From assembly GCA_963724495.1 (NCBI GenBank), contig CAVRUZ010000005.1, positions 62,001 to 126,000 of the forward strand: a stretch of 64,000 bases of DNA. The letters run 5' to 3'. The notes beneath the pieces are model-generated. The model worked only from the letters and a program-made list of their open reading frames with translations, made no database searches and had not been told where the DNA came from. The position numbers were made by a program, and so were the translations under genes. This DNA comes from CAVRUZ01 sp963724495. Lineage in GTDB: Bacteria > Actinomycetota > Actinomycetes > Propionibacteriales > DAIQRJ01. This document shows, piece by piece, positions 25,903-34,469 of the stretch; position 1 is the first letter of the stretch; the number at the start of each line of letters is the position of its first letter.

Positions 25903-26772
25903 CTAGGGCAGTTGCCGTTCGTGCTGCCGCCCCCGGTTCGCCAGGGTGGGATTCAGCTGCCGGGTCTCGGCGACCCGTGCCGCCGACAACGACGCGGTCA
26001 CCGTGCCGTCCGCACCTCCGAGCGGGGCTGACAGGTCGATCCCCATGGGATCGATCAGCGTCGACCCGCCGACGTAGTGCGATCCGCCCTGCCCGGTCGC
26101 CGCGACGTAACACGTGGTCTCGATGGCCCGGGCGTGGATCAGGGTCCGCCAGTGGTCTGCCTTGTGCGGTCCGGAGAGCCACGCTGCCGGCACCAGCAGA
26201 ACCTGAGCGCCGCGCTCGGCCAGACCGGTCGCCTGCTCTGCGAACCGCAGGTCGTAGCAGGTCATCAGGCCGAACTGGAGTCCGCCGAACCCGAAGGTCA
26301 GGCTGGCGTCGGAGCCGGCTGCGATCCGGTCGGACTCGCAGTACCCGAAGGCGTCGTACAGATGCACCTTGCGATACGAGGTGACCAGCCCACCGTCCGG
26401 GCCCAGCACGACGACGGTGTTGAACACCCGCCCCGGCGGCGCTTCGCCTGTTCCTGGTGCCTCGAGCATGCCGGCGACCACGCAGGCACCCGTTGCTCGG
26501 GCAAGGGTGGCGAGGCCGTCGACGAACGGTCCGTCGAGCCGCTGGGCAACCGTGGAGAGATCGAACGAGGGTGGGCCGAAGTCGCACATGGCGGCCTCCG
26601 GCGCCACCATCAGCCGCGGCAAGTCCGTCGGCGGCGCCGCGTGTGCCAGCCGGCTCACGACCTCGAGGTTGCGCCGCCAGTCCATCGAGGCAGCCAGCTG
26701 CAGCAGGGTGACGCTGACCTCGTCGTCCCCCGCGGCCGCTGAACTCACTGGTACCGGCTCTGCGCCCGTCAC
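25903..26772 (-). CDS. Carbon-nitrogen hydrolase (nitrilase superfamily)
   Basis: 289-aa amidohydrolase-type protein with the full Glu-Lys-Cys triad: Glu in LMVAPEAAMCD, Lys in VTSYRKVHLYDAF, Cys in FGLMTCYDLRF (the conserved CYD). The order and spacing match the Nit/omega-amidase branch. Start GTG 26772 is chosen because a -10 TAGGGT (26780-26785) lies seven bases before it, implying a leaderless message; an upstream ATG at 26808 is possible. Substrate (deaminated glutathione, omega-amide or other) cannot be told. Divergent from the quinone oxidoreductase. Confidence 0.87.
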   Translation of the reverse strand: MTGAEPVPVSSAAAGDDEVSVTLLQLAASMDWRRNLEVVSRLAHAAPPTDLPRLMVAPEAAMCDFGPPSFDLSTVAQRLDGPFVDGLATLARATGACVVAGMLEAPGTGEAPPGRVFNTVVVLGPDGGLVTSYRKVHLYDAFGYCESDRIAAGSDASLTFGFGGLQFGLMTCYDLRFAEQATGLAERGAQVLLVPAAWLSGPHKADHWRTLIHARAIETTCYVAATGQGGSHYVGGSTLIDPMGIDLSAPLGGADGTVTASLSAARVAETRQLNPTLANRGRQHERQLP

Positions 26773-26779
26773 GGCCGGA

Positions 26780-26785
26780 ACCCTA
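26780..26785 (-). promoter_or_regulatory. -10 box of leaderless nitrilase gene
   Basis: TAGGGT on the minus strand, seven bases before GTG 26772. The same TAGGGT motif stands six and five bases before the starts at 28431 and 61045, supporting real -10 elements for leaderless mRNAs. Confidence 0.5.
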
Positions 26786-26914
26786 GTCCTGGCTCGTGGC
26801 GACGGCATCCGTGCTCACGCCCCGGTGCCGCCGTGGCCGCCGTGCTGCGCGCTCCAACCCGCCGGACGACTGGCGAGCTGCTGGTGGCACAGTGCTGGCC
26901 ATGCGAGGTCGCGC

Positions 26915-27892
26915 ATGCGGGCGGTGATCGCCCCCGAACCAGGAGGTCCGGAAGCCCTCCGGATCACCACGTTGCCCGAGCCCGTCGCCGGCAGCGGCGA
27001 GGTGGTCATCGACGTGGTCGCCGCCGGGGTGAACCGGGCCGACCTGCTGCAGCGGGAAGGCAACTACGCACCACCGCCAGGCGCTTCCAGCGTTCTCGGG
27101 ATGGAGGTGTCCGGCCGCATCGCCCAGGTGGGACCCGAGGTCGACGGCCTGCTGGTCGGCGACGAGGTCTGTGCCCTGCTCGCAGGTGGCGGATATGCCG
27201 AGCGGGTCAGCGCTCCGGCGGGGCAGGTCCTTCCGGTACCGAACGGCGTCGACCTCGTGTCGGCGGCCGCTCTTCCCGAAGCCGCCTGCACGGTGTGGTC
27301 CAACCTGGTGGCCGTGGCCGGCCTGCACGCCGGTGAGTGGCTTCTCGTGCACGGCGGCAGCAGCGGAATCGGCACCACCGCCATCCAGATCGCCAGCGCG
27401 CTCGGCGCACACGTGGCGGTCACGGTGGGCTCGGACGCGAAGGCCGCACGATGCCTCGACCTCGGAGCCGACGCGGCGATCAACTACAAGGAGTCCGACT
27501 TCGTCGACGAGGTGGCCCGCATCACCGGCGGCCGCGGTGTGGACGTCGTGTTGGACATCATCGGAGCGGCGTATCTGTCTCGGAACATCCAGGTTCTGAC
27601 GACCGGTGGGCGCCTGGTGATCATCGGACTCCAGGGCGGGGCGCGGTCGGACATCGACCTCGGCAAGCTGTTGGCCAAGCGGGCTTCGATCCTCTCGACC
27701 ACCCTGCGGTCGCGGCCGCTCGACCAGAAGGCCGAGATCGTGGCATCCGTCCGGCGGTCGGTATGGCCGATGGTGGCCGACCGCCGGGTGGTTCCCGTGG
27801 TCGACCGCGTGCTGCCGCTCGAGGATGTCGCTTCCGCCCATCGGCTGCTGGCCGAGAGCACCCACATCGGCAAGGTCCTGCTCTCGGTCTGA
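26915..27892 (+). CDS. NAD(P)H-quinone oxidoreductase, zinc-less MDR (PIG3-like)
   Basis: 325-aa medium-chain reductase. MRAVIAPEPGGPEALRITTL, AAGVNRADLLQREGNYAPPP, VLGMEVSGRIAQVG, then VHGGSSGIGTTAIQIASALG (dinucleotide loop) and DVVLDIIGAAYLSRNIQVLT. This is the order in quinone oxidoreductases of the TP53I3/QorB group; no zinc-ligand Cys cluster is present. Reduces quinones or enones with NADPH in relatives. Start ATG 26915 (an out-of-frame ATG lies at 26901). Confidence 0.88.
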   Translation: MRAVIAPEPGGPEALRITTLPEPVAGSGEVVIDVVAAGVNRADLLQREGNYAPPPGASSVLGMEVSGRIAQVGPEVDGLLVGDEVCALLAGGGYAERVSAPAGQVLPVPNGVDLVSAAALPEAACTVWSNLVAVAGLHAGEWLLVHGGSSGIGTTAIQIASALGAHVAVTVGSDAKAARCLDLGADAAINYKESDFVDEVARITGGRGVDVVLDIIGAAYLSRNIQVLTTGGRLVIIGLQGGARSDIDLGKLLAKRASILSTTLRSRPLDQKAEIVASVRRSVWPMVADRRVVPVVDRVLPLEDVASAHRLLAESTHIGKVLLSV

Positions 27893-27936
27893 CGCGGCCA
27901 CCACTCGACCGAGAAACCGACCAGACCGGGAGAAAC

Positions 27937-28372
27937 ATGGAACAACGCCTCAGCCTCGTGACACTCGGCGTCGTCGACCTCGGGCGTGCCCGCCGGTTCT
28001 ACGAAGGCCTGGGCTGGCACGGCGAGGAGGTCGAGGAGACGGTCTTCTTCCGCGCCGGCACGATCGCCGCTCGTGCTGTGGAGCAGGGCCAAGCTCGCGG
28101 CCGACACAGGGGTCGACGACGTCCCCGCGGGTGGTTTCGGCGGAATCGTCCTTGCCCACAACGTGCGGTCGGCAGCGGAGGTGGACGAGATCATGACCGC
28201 GGCCGAAGCAGCCGGTGCCGTTGTCACGAGGCCGGCAGCGACGACCTTCTACGGCGGCTACGCGGGATGCTTCACCGACCCCGAGGGCCATCCGTGGGAG
28301 ATCGCCCACAACCCCGGTTTCACCATCGAGGAAGACGGATCGCTGACCATTCCGGACTTCAAGGCGGGCTAG
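27937..28372 (+). pseudogene. VOC-family (glyoxalase-like) protein, one frameshift
   Basis: ATG 27937 preceded by GGGAG. First frame: MEQRLSLVTLGVVDLGRARR and FYEGLGWHGEE; a slip at about 28070 moves to the next frame, LVLWSRAKLAADTGVDDVPA, then GIVLAHNVRSAAEVDEIMTA, FYGGYAGCFTDPEGHPWEIA and a stop at 28372. All expected VOC elements are present, about 145 aa if repaired. Likely an indel in the sequence or a fresh pseudogene. Co-oriented with the sugar isomerase that follows. Confidence 0.75.
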
Positions 28373-28400
28373 TCCGGCACCGGTCGCAGGTGTCGACCGG

Positions 28401-28430
28401 CCCGAGTTCGGGCAGCTATAGGGTTCGAGG
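28401..28430 (+). promoter_or_regulatory. Promoter of the sugar isomerase gene
   Basis: -10 TAGGGT at 28419-28424, six bases before ATG 28431 (leaderless). The short dyad CCCGA-GT-TCGGG at 28401-28412 lies over the expected -10/-35 spacer and could be an operator. Confidence 0.4.
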
Positions 28431-29315
28431 ATGCAAATCGGCTTCTCTTCGTACAGCTTCCATGCCGCCACATCCGCAGGCCGGATGACCCTCCCCGAGG
28501 TCGTCGACTGGGTGGCGGACAGCCCTGGCGAGCACTTCGAGATCGCTGTGGTCGGGAAGACGGACAACCCGCTCACTGACCTGTCGGACCTCCCGAACAA
28601 CCACGAACTGCTCGACGCCCTGAGTGCGCGCATCGATGCCACCGGCGTCACCCTCTCCCAGCTGGCCATTCCGGGAAACCTCTGGCAGGACGACGAGGAG
28701 AAGGTCGAGGAGCAGAAGGCCAACATGAAGCGGCACATCGATCTCGCCGCGGAGCTGGGGATCAAGCTGTTGCGTCACGACGTCTCGCACGGCAACCACC
28801 CCGGCGACGACTCGCCGCTGTTCGACGAGGCCCTGCCGGTGATCGCCAAGCATGCCAAGGAAGTTGCCCAGTACGCCGCGACCAAGGGCGTGACGACTTC
28901 CATCGAGAACCACGGCTACTTCGTCCAGGGAAGCGAGCGTGTCCGCCGGGTGATCCACGCCGTCGACGAGCCGAACTTCAAGACCACGTTGGACATCGGC
29001 AACTTCCTCTGCACCGACGAGGACCCCGTGGTCGCCGTGGGCAACAACCTGCCCTACGCCTCGATCGTGCACCTCAAGGACTTCTACGTCCGCACACAGG
29101 ACCCCGGTGAAGGTTTCTTCCAGAGCCGAGGCGGCAAGTTCCTGCGCGGTGCCATCGTCGGCCAGGGTGACATCGACATGCGTGGCGTCATCGGTGCGGT
29201 GAAGGCCTCCGGCTACGACGGCTTCGTCTCGATCGAGTTCGAGGGCCACGAGGACCCGCTCGTCGGCTGCAGCCGCGGGATCAAGAACGCGATCCGGCTG
29301 TTCGACGAAGTCTGA
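28431..29315 (+). CDS. Sugar phosphate isomerase/epimerase (AP-endonuclease-2-like TIM barrel)
   Basis: 294-aa TIM-barrel protein of the xylose-isomerase-like family. MQIGFSSYSFHAATSAGRMT opens the barrel, KLLRHDVSHGNHPGDD, GVTTSIENHGYFVQGSERVR (metal Glu), FKTTLDIGNFLC (metal Asp), YASIVHLKDFYVR (His) and GYDGFVSIEFEGHEDP (Glu) carry the divalent-metal ligands. Operates on sugars or inositol-type polyols. It stands 55 bp ahead of a Gfo/Idh/MocA dehydrogenase, the usual partner for carbohydrate oxidation. Start has no SD, matching the leaderless promoter. Confidence 0.87.
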   Translation: MQIGFSSYSFHAATSAGRMTLPEVVDWVADSPGEHFEIAVVGKTDNPLTDLSDLPNNHELLDALSARIDATGVTLSQLAIPGNLWQDDEEKVEEQKANMKRHIDLAAELGIKLLRHDVSHGNHPGDDSPLFDEALPVIAKHAKEVAQYAATKGVTTSIENHGYFVQGSERVRRVIHAVDEPNFKTTLDIGNFLCTDEDPVVAVGNNLPYASIVHLKDFYVRTQDPGEGFFQSRGGKFLRGAIVGQGDIDMRGVIGAVKASGYDGFVSIEFEGHEDPLVGCSRGIKNAIRLFDEV

Positions 29316-29370
29316 CGACCCGCTCCACCACGTTCCTCGACCCGTTCGCTTCCCTAACCTAGGAGTCCCC

Positions 29371-30429
29371 ATGGGCAAGGTCCGCATCGGCGTCGTCGGC
29401 GCCGGCACGATCTCCGACAGCCATCTCAGCGCCTACGCCGCACGCGACGATGTGGACCTCGTGGCCGTGGCCGACATGAACGCCGACCGGGCGCGGCAGC
29501 GCCAGCAGGAGTACGGCTTCACCGACCACCACGACTCCGCCGCGGCGCTGTTCGAGCGCGACGACATCGATGCCGTGTCGATCTGTACGTGGAACGACAG
29601 CCATGCGGAACTGGCGATCGCGGCTCTCGAGGCCGGCAAGCACGTCCTGTGTGAGAAGCCCTTGTGCAAGACCGTCGCGGAGGCAGAAGCGGTCGTGCAA
29701 GCGGTCGAGCGGTCCGGAAAGCATCTGGAGATCGGCTACGTACGGCGGTTCGCGCGCAACGCCGAGGTACTGAAGCGCTTCGTCGACGGTGGTGACCTCG
29801 GCGAGATCTACTACTCCAAGGCGTCGATCATCCGGCGAACGGGCAACCCCGGTGGGTGGTTCGCCGACGTCGAACTCTCCGGCGGAGGCCCACTGATCGA
29901 CATCGGCGTGCACTGCATCGACCTGGCCTGGTGGCTCATGGGTGGACCCAAGGTCACGACAGTGAGCGCCAACACGTATACCCGCTTGGGGAATCGCGGC
30001 AACATCCAGAACATCGGCCGCTACAAGGCCGCCGACTACGACCCGTCGTTCAACACGGTGGAGGACCTGGCCAACGCACTGGTGCGGTTCGAGAACGGCT
30101 CGTCGATGCTGGTCGACGTCTCGTTCTCGCTGCACGCGCCGCAGGACAGCATCCTCGTGGCGGTCTACGGCGACAAGGGTGGGGCAGAACTCGAGCCCCA
30201 GTTGAAGATGGTCACCGAGAAGTACGACACGGTGCTCAACCTGAACCCACAGATCGACAAGCTCTCCTTCGACATGGGGTCGTTCCACAAGGAGATCGGG
30301 CACTTCGTCGAGCTGGTGAAGGGCACCGCCGAGCCGTTGGCCCCGGTCAGCGACGGCCTGGAGATGATGAAGATCCTGCGCGCGATCTACGAGTCGGCCG
30401 ACAAGGGTGCGGAGATCACGGTCCAGTAG
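29371..30429 (+). CDS. Gfo/Idh/MocA-family NAD(P) oxidoreductase
   Basis: 352-aa dehydrogenase. KVRIGVVGAGTISDSHLSAY is the Rossmann loop, KHVLCEKPLCKTVAEAEAVV holds the EKP motif with the catalytic Lys, and GPLIDIGVHCIDLAWWLMGG supplies the Asp/His pair of the active site. The upstream AGGAG before ATG 29371 fits a translated leader. The partner isomerase upstream suggests oxidation of a sugar or inositol; the substrate is not determined. Confidence 0.9.
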   Translation: MGKVRIGVVGAGTISDSHLSAYAARDDVDLVAVADMNADRARQRQQEYGFTDHHDSAAALFERDDIDAVSICTWNDSHAELAIAALEAGKHVLCEKPLCKTVAEAEAVVQAVERSGKHLEIGYVRRFARNAEVLKRFVDGGDLGEIYYSKASIIRRTGNPGGWFADVELSGGGPLIDIGVHCIDLAWWLMGGPKVTTVSANTYTRLGNRGNIQNIGRYKAADYDPSFNTVEDLANALVRFENGSSMLVDVSFSLHAPQDSILVAVYGDKGGAELEPQLKMVTEKYDTVLNLNPQIDKLSFDMGSFHKEIGHFVELVKGTAEPLAPVSDGLEMMKILRAIYESADKGAEITVQ

Positions 30430-30482
30430 GTGACCGCCGGGCGCGCTGCCGGTGAGGCACCAGAGAAAGCCGATGAGGCACG

Positions 30483-31047
30483 ATGGACAGCATGACGGCC
30501 ATCCCAGGAGCAGAATCCCCGCCCGGCGCGTCCGAATCGCCGCCGGAGCACCAGGACGTCCTGGTCGTCCCCACGGAAGAAGGTGAGGACCCCGGCGAAC
30601 TGGTCGCCCAGCCGGCCAAGGTGATGCGGATCGGCACGATGATCAAGCAGCTCCTCGAGGAAGTGAAGGCGGCACCGCTCGACGATGCCGGCCGTGACCG
30701 GCTCACCGAGATCTACCGTGCCTCGCTGGTCGAACTCGAGGACGGCCTCGCGCCCGAACTCGTTGCAGAGCTGGAACGGCTGTCGTTCCCGATCGAGGAG
30801 GGCACCACTCCCTCCGACGCCGAACTTCGCATCGCCCAGGCACAGCTGGTGGGCTGGCTGGAGGGACTCTTCCACGGCATCCAGGCCACCTTGTTCGCCC
30901 AGCAGATGGCGGCCCGCGCGCAGTTCGAGCAGATGCGGCGGGCGCTGCCGCCGGGTGCGGTGCCGAAAGGCGGCCAGGCAGCAGAAGCCGGGCGAGGAAG
31001 AGGCGGAGCCGCCCACCGGCCGCCCGGGCGGCGGGATGTACCTCTAG
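30483..31047 (+). pseudogene. bpa: Bacterial proteasome activator (Bpa), frameshift near the C-terminus
   Basis: From ATG 30483: AKVMRIGTMIKQLLEEVKAA, DDAGRDRLTEIYRASLVELE, LPEELVAELERLSFPI-like and AQLVGWLEGLFHGIQATLFA QQMAARAQFEQ, the DUF2587/Bpa helical bundle. At GAAAGG (about 30972-30975) the frame slips and the next frame ends RPGGGMYL, where Met-Tyr-Leu is an HbYX-like docking tripeptide for the 20S proteasome (GQYL in mycobacteria). In relatives Bpa forms a ring that opens the proteasome gate without ATP. The slip at a triple-A run may be a sequencing error. Confidence 0.8.
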
Positions 31048-31083
31048 GCAGACGCCCGGCAGCGTCGACCTGCAGGCAGTGCG

Positions 31084-31941
31084 TCAGTCGAGGTCGAACA
31101 GCCGGATCAGTTCGATCGCGACGCCGTCCTCGTCACTGGTGAACTCGGCTGTGCGACTCGCCGCGGCGAGCGCCTGCTCGTGCCCGTTGGGCATCGCATA
31201 CGACCTTCCCGCCCACCGCAGCAGCGGCACGTCGTTTGGCATATCGCCGAAGGCCACCACGTCGTCGGCGCCGAGGCCCCATTCAGCGCACAGGGTGGCC
31301 AGGGTCGCCGCCTTCGAGACGCCTGGCGCGGCGATCTCGACCAGGCCGCCCGCTCCCGAGATCGTGAGTTCGGCGGCACCCGTGAGTCCGGCCGCTTCGA
31401 GTGCGCCCATGCAGGCGGCCAGCAACTCGTCGCCGGTTCGCCTGGAGTGCTTCGCGATCAGCTTGACCGGCTGCTCCACCGATGCCAGTTCGCTCCGGTC
31501 GCCGACCACCGCGAACGGTCCCGGGTCGCGCGGGTCGTGCGGATAGTCGTCGGGAACGGTGTAGGTGAGCGGCGACTCCACGCCGAACGAGACGCCTGCC
31601 ACCTCCCGACCGATGATGTCGATCAGCTGCGCCAGCACGTTCGCCGGGATGTCGCTGTGCTGGATGACCGACATCGACCCGAGATCGAGGACCACACCGC
31701 CGTTGCTGCAGATGGCCAGGCCCTTGTGGCCGGTGGTGGTGACCACGTGCTTCATCCACCGGATCGGCCGCCCGGTGACGAAGACGAGGTGCACCCCGCT
31801 CCTGGTGAGATCTCCGAGCACGCCGGCCGTGCGGGCGGAGATGCCGTGGTCGCTGTCGAGCAACGTGCCGTCGAGATCGGTCGCGACGACGGCGTACGGC
31901 AGCTTGGCCGACGTGGGGGCGGAGGAGACGGCCTGGCCGAC
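31084..31941 (-). CDS. HAD-superfamily hydrolase, Cof type
   Basis: About 285 aa. VVATDLDGTLLDSDHGISAR is motif I (DxDGT), VFVTGRPIRWMKHVV motif II, PVKLIAKHSRRTG motif III Lys and DDVVAFGDMPNDVPLLRWAG motif IV (GDxxND). Cof-type members hydrolyse sugar phosphates or flavin phosphates. Start is uncertain: GTG 31941 was taken, but the frame stays open to 32031. Convergent with Bpa, 36 bp apart. Confidence 0.87.
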   Translation of the reverse strand, partial: VGQAVSSAPTSAKLPYAVVATDLDGTLLDSDHGISARTAGVLGDLTRSGVHLVFVTGRPIRWMKHVVTTTGHKGLAICSNGGVVLDLGSMSVIQHSDIPANVLAQLIDIIGREVAGVSFGVESPLTYTVPDDYPHDPRDPGPFAVVGDRSELASVEQPVKLIAKHSRRTGDELLAACMGALEAAGLTGAAELTISGAGGLVEIAAPGVSKAATLATLCAEWGLGADDVVAFGDMPNDVPLLRWAGRSYAMPNGHEQALAAASRTAEFTSDEDGVAIELIRLFDLD

Positions 31942-32110
31942 ACTTCGCCGTCTCGGGTCATCGCTCCATCCTGCCAACGATCGCGGGCCGTCACCGCCAC
32001 GCGGCTCTCGGGACTGGCCTCGTGGGGTCACCTGGCAGATCGGGTGACGTGGCCGCGCAGTGGCGCCGATAGCGTCGCAACCGAGTCCCGCACCGCCGGA
32101 GGAGAACCCT

Positions 32111-33487
32111 GTGACCCGTCAGTCTGCCGACCGCACGCATGCGGATCCCACCCACCGATCGGCCAGGGTTGCCCTGGTCGGCACCGGGGGTCGCGGGTTG
32201 ATGTACAACCGCGCGGTGGCCAAGCGCGACCACCTGCGACTCGTCGGTCTGCTCGACCCCAACCCGGTCCGGATGAAGTACCACAGCGACGCCCACGTGG
32301 CGGCAGGACGGGATGCGGTCGCCACCTACGGTCCCGACGACTTCGACGCGATGGTGCGCGAACAGGACGTCGACACGATCGTCGTCACCAGCGTGGACCG
32401 CACGCACAGCGACTACATCGTGGCCGGACTCGAAGCGGGCCTGCGGGTGATCACCGAGAAACCCCTCACGACCGACTTCGACAAGGCCCGCCGGATCCTC
32501 GACACGGTCGAGCGCACGGGCAACCACCCCACGGTCACCTTCAACTACCGCTACAGCCCGATCGCGACGACGTTCTCCGAACTGATCGGCGCTGGCGCCA
32601 TCGGTGACGTCGTGTCGGTGCACTTCGAGTGGATGCTCGACACCTCTCACGGCGCCGACTACTTCCGCCGGTGGCACCGCGACAAGGCGAACTCCGGCGG
32701 GCTGATGATCCACAAGGCCAGTCACCACTTCGACCTGATCAACTGGAGCATCCGCCAGCAGCCCGACGAGGTGATGGGCTACGGGCGGCTCGCCTTCTAC
32801 GGAAGGGAGAACGGGGAACGGCTCGACCTGCGGCACGATTACGAGCGAGCGTCCGGAAGCCCTGCGGCCGCGGACGACCCGTTCGCGATCGACCTGTCGT
32901 CGACCGAGCAGCACCGCGACCTGTACCTGGCTGCCGAGTCGTCCGACGGCTACATCCGCGACCAGAACGTCTTCGGCGACGGCATCACGATCGAGGACGA
33001 CATGGCGGTGCTCGTGAAGTACCGGCAGGGCGCCACGCTGACCTACCACCTCACCGCGTATTCGCCGTGGGAGGGCTACCGGTTCATGGTCAACGGCACG
33101 AAGGGCCGGCTGGAGCTGGAGAACAACGAGAGCGTCTGGACGCGGCCCCGAACCGGTACGAGCACACCTGCGCCGGCGATCCACGGCACCGAGGCGGCCG
33201 AGAACGCAGGCGGCACCCGCATCCTGCTGCGGCCGCACTGGCAACCGCCGCGCGAGGTGCCCGTGGTGTTCGACCACTCAGGGCACGGCGGCGGTGACGT
33301 TCGCCTGCTCACCGACCTGTTCGGCCCCGAGCCAGGCTCGGAGATCACGCCCTCGGACCCGGCGCTGCGGCTGCAGGCCGGCGAGGTCGACGGCGTGCAC
33401 GCGATGGGGATCGGCGCCGCGGCGAACCTCGCGTTCGAGTCGGGCCAGCCGGTCCGCATCGCCGAGGCGCTGGGCCGCGACATCTAG
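32111..33487 (+). CDS. Gfo/Idh/MocA-family oxidoreductase with extended C-terminal domain
   Basis: 458 aa, longer than the 350-380 aa usual for this family. SARVALVGTGGRGLMYNRAV is the Rossmann loop, RVITEKPLTTDFDKARRIL the EKP motif, and GLMIHKASHHFDLINWSIRQ the substrate/catalytic His region. The extra length lies in a GDGITIEDDMAVLVKYRQGA beta-sheet domain and the tail DPALRLQAGEVDGVHAMGIG. GGAGGAGAA stands just before GTG 32111. Independent of the 28.4-30.4 kb operon. Confidence 0.88.
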   Translation: MTRQSADRTHADPTHRSARVALVGTGGRGLMYNRAVAKRDHLRLVGLLDPNPVRMKYHSDAHVAAGRDAVATYGPDDFDAMVREQDVDTIVVTSVDRTHSDYIVAGLEAGLRVITEKPLTTDFDKARRILDTVERTGNHPTVTFNYRYSPIATTFSELIGAGAIGDVVSVHFEWMLDTSHGADYFRRWHRDKANSGGLMIHKASHHFDLINWSIRQQPDEVMGYGRLAFYGRENGERLDLRHDYERASGSPAAADDPFAIDLSSTEQHRDLYLAAESSDGYIRDQNVFGDGITIEDDMAVLVKYRQGATLTYHLTAYSPWEGYRFMVNGTKGRLELENNESVWTRPRTGTSTPAPAIHGTEAAENAGGTRILLRPHWQPPREVPVVFDHSGHGGGDVRLLTDLFGPEPGSEITPSDPALRLQAGEVDGVHAMGIGAAANLAFESGQPVRIAEALGRDI

Positions 33488-33540
33488 GGCTTCGACGCCC
33501 CGACCTCGCCAACCACGCCGCGCCACCCACTCGCTCGCGG

Positions 33541-33597
33541 CGAGAGGGCGCAATCTGTTGCCTGCGGGCGCTCGGAGCAACAGATTGCGCCCACTCG
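33541..33597. repeat. Dispersed palindrome R1, copy 2
   Basis: Near-perfect 21-bp arms (33541-33561 and 33577-33597; core GGGCGCAATCTGTTGC and its reverse complement, one mismatch) with a 15-base loop, followed by GATCGGC as in copy 1 at 5131-5137. It lies between convergent genes (Gfo/Idh/MocA and HAD), so it can also act as a bidirectional terminator. Confidence 0.75.
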
Positions 33598-33638
33598 ATC
33601 GGCCTGTTGGGCGCTGGGGTCGCGGCCGCCGCCTGGCG

Positions 33639-34469
33639 TCAGGCCGGGCCGAACCAGCGGTCGAGCTCGGCTGCTGTCCCCTGCTCGTCGTACCGGCCGG
33701 TGACCGCGTCGGCGGCCGCCTGCACCTCGGGCGGAGCGTCGCCCACCGCGACGCCGCGGCCGGCGAACTGCAGCATCTCGATGTCGTTGCGGCCGTCGCC
33801 GATCGCGAGGACGTAACCCGGGTGCACGCCGATCAGCCGGCAGACCTCGTCGAGTCCCGCGGCCTTGGACACCCCGCGCGGGTTGATGTCCAGCCAGGCG
33901 GAGTAGCCGACGTAGTAGGTGATGTCGTGCATGCCCAGCTGCTGGGCCAGGTGCTCGATCTCTTCCTCGGTGCCATCTTCGTCGCGGACGATCACCCGCG
34001 TGACGGGTTCGCTCAGCAGATCCTCCAGCGCGTGCACGCTCACGGCTCCGGACAGATCGCCGGCGGGGAACGGCCGGTTGACCCAGTACCCGTCCGGGCG
34101 GTCGACGCCGATGGCGAGGCCGGGCCGGAGGTCGAGCACCGCCTGCACGACGGGTGCCGGATCGAACACCTGGCGGCCGAACTCCTCGTACTGCTCCGGC
34201 TGCGCGGGATCGTAGGAGACCGACACGGCACCGTTCTGGGTGACGGCGAAGCCAGCCGGCAGGCCGAGGTCCGTCGCGACCGTGATCGTCGTGCGGAAGG
34301 TGCGGCCGGTGGCGAGGACGACAGGGATCCCGGCGGCAACGACGCGCTGCACAGAAGCCCGCAGGTCGGCGTCCAGCTCACCGTCGCGCGAGAGCAGGGT
34401 CCCGTCGACGTCGAGCGCCACCAGCTTCGGTGCCCACTCCTCGTCCGGCTCGATGTCGAGCGCGCTCAC
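33639..34469 (-). CDS. HAD-superfamily hydrolase, Cof type
   Basis: 276 aa. KLVALDVDGTLLSRDGELDA is motif I, VVLATGRTFRTTITVATDLG motif II, ISINPRGVSKAAGLDEVCRL-like the motif III Lys region and YVLAIGDGRNDIEMLQFAGR motif IV. GTG 34469 overlaps the serS stop (GTGA), so it is coupled to seryl-tRNA synthetase. Probably a sugar- or nucleotide-phosphate phosphatase; substrate unknown. Not orthologous in detail to the HAD gene at 31.1 kb. Confidence 0.87.
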   Translation of the reverse strand: MSALDIEPDEEWAPKLVALDVDGTLLSRDGELDADLRASVQRVVAAGIPVVLATGRTFRTTITVATDLGLPAGFAVTQNGAVSVSYDPAQPEQYEEFGRQVFDPAPVVQAVLDLRPGLAIGVDRPDGYWVNRPFPAGDLSGAVSVHALEDLLSEPVTRVIVRDEDGTEEEIEHLAQQLGMHDITYYVGYSAWLDINPRGVSKAAGLDEVCRLIGVHPGYVLAIGDGRNDIEMLQFAGRGVAVGDAPPEVQAAADAVTGRYDEQGTAAELDRWFGPA

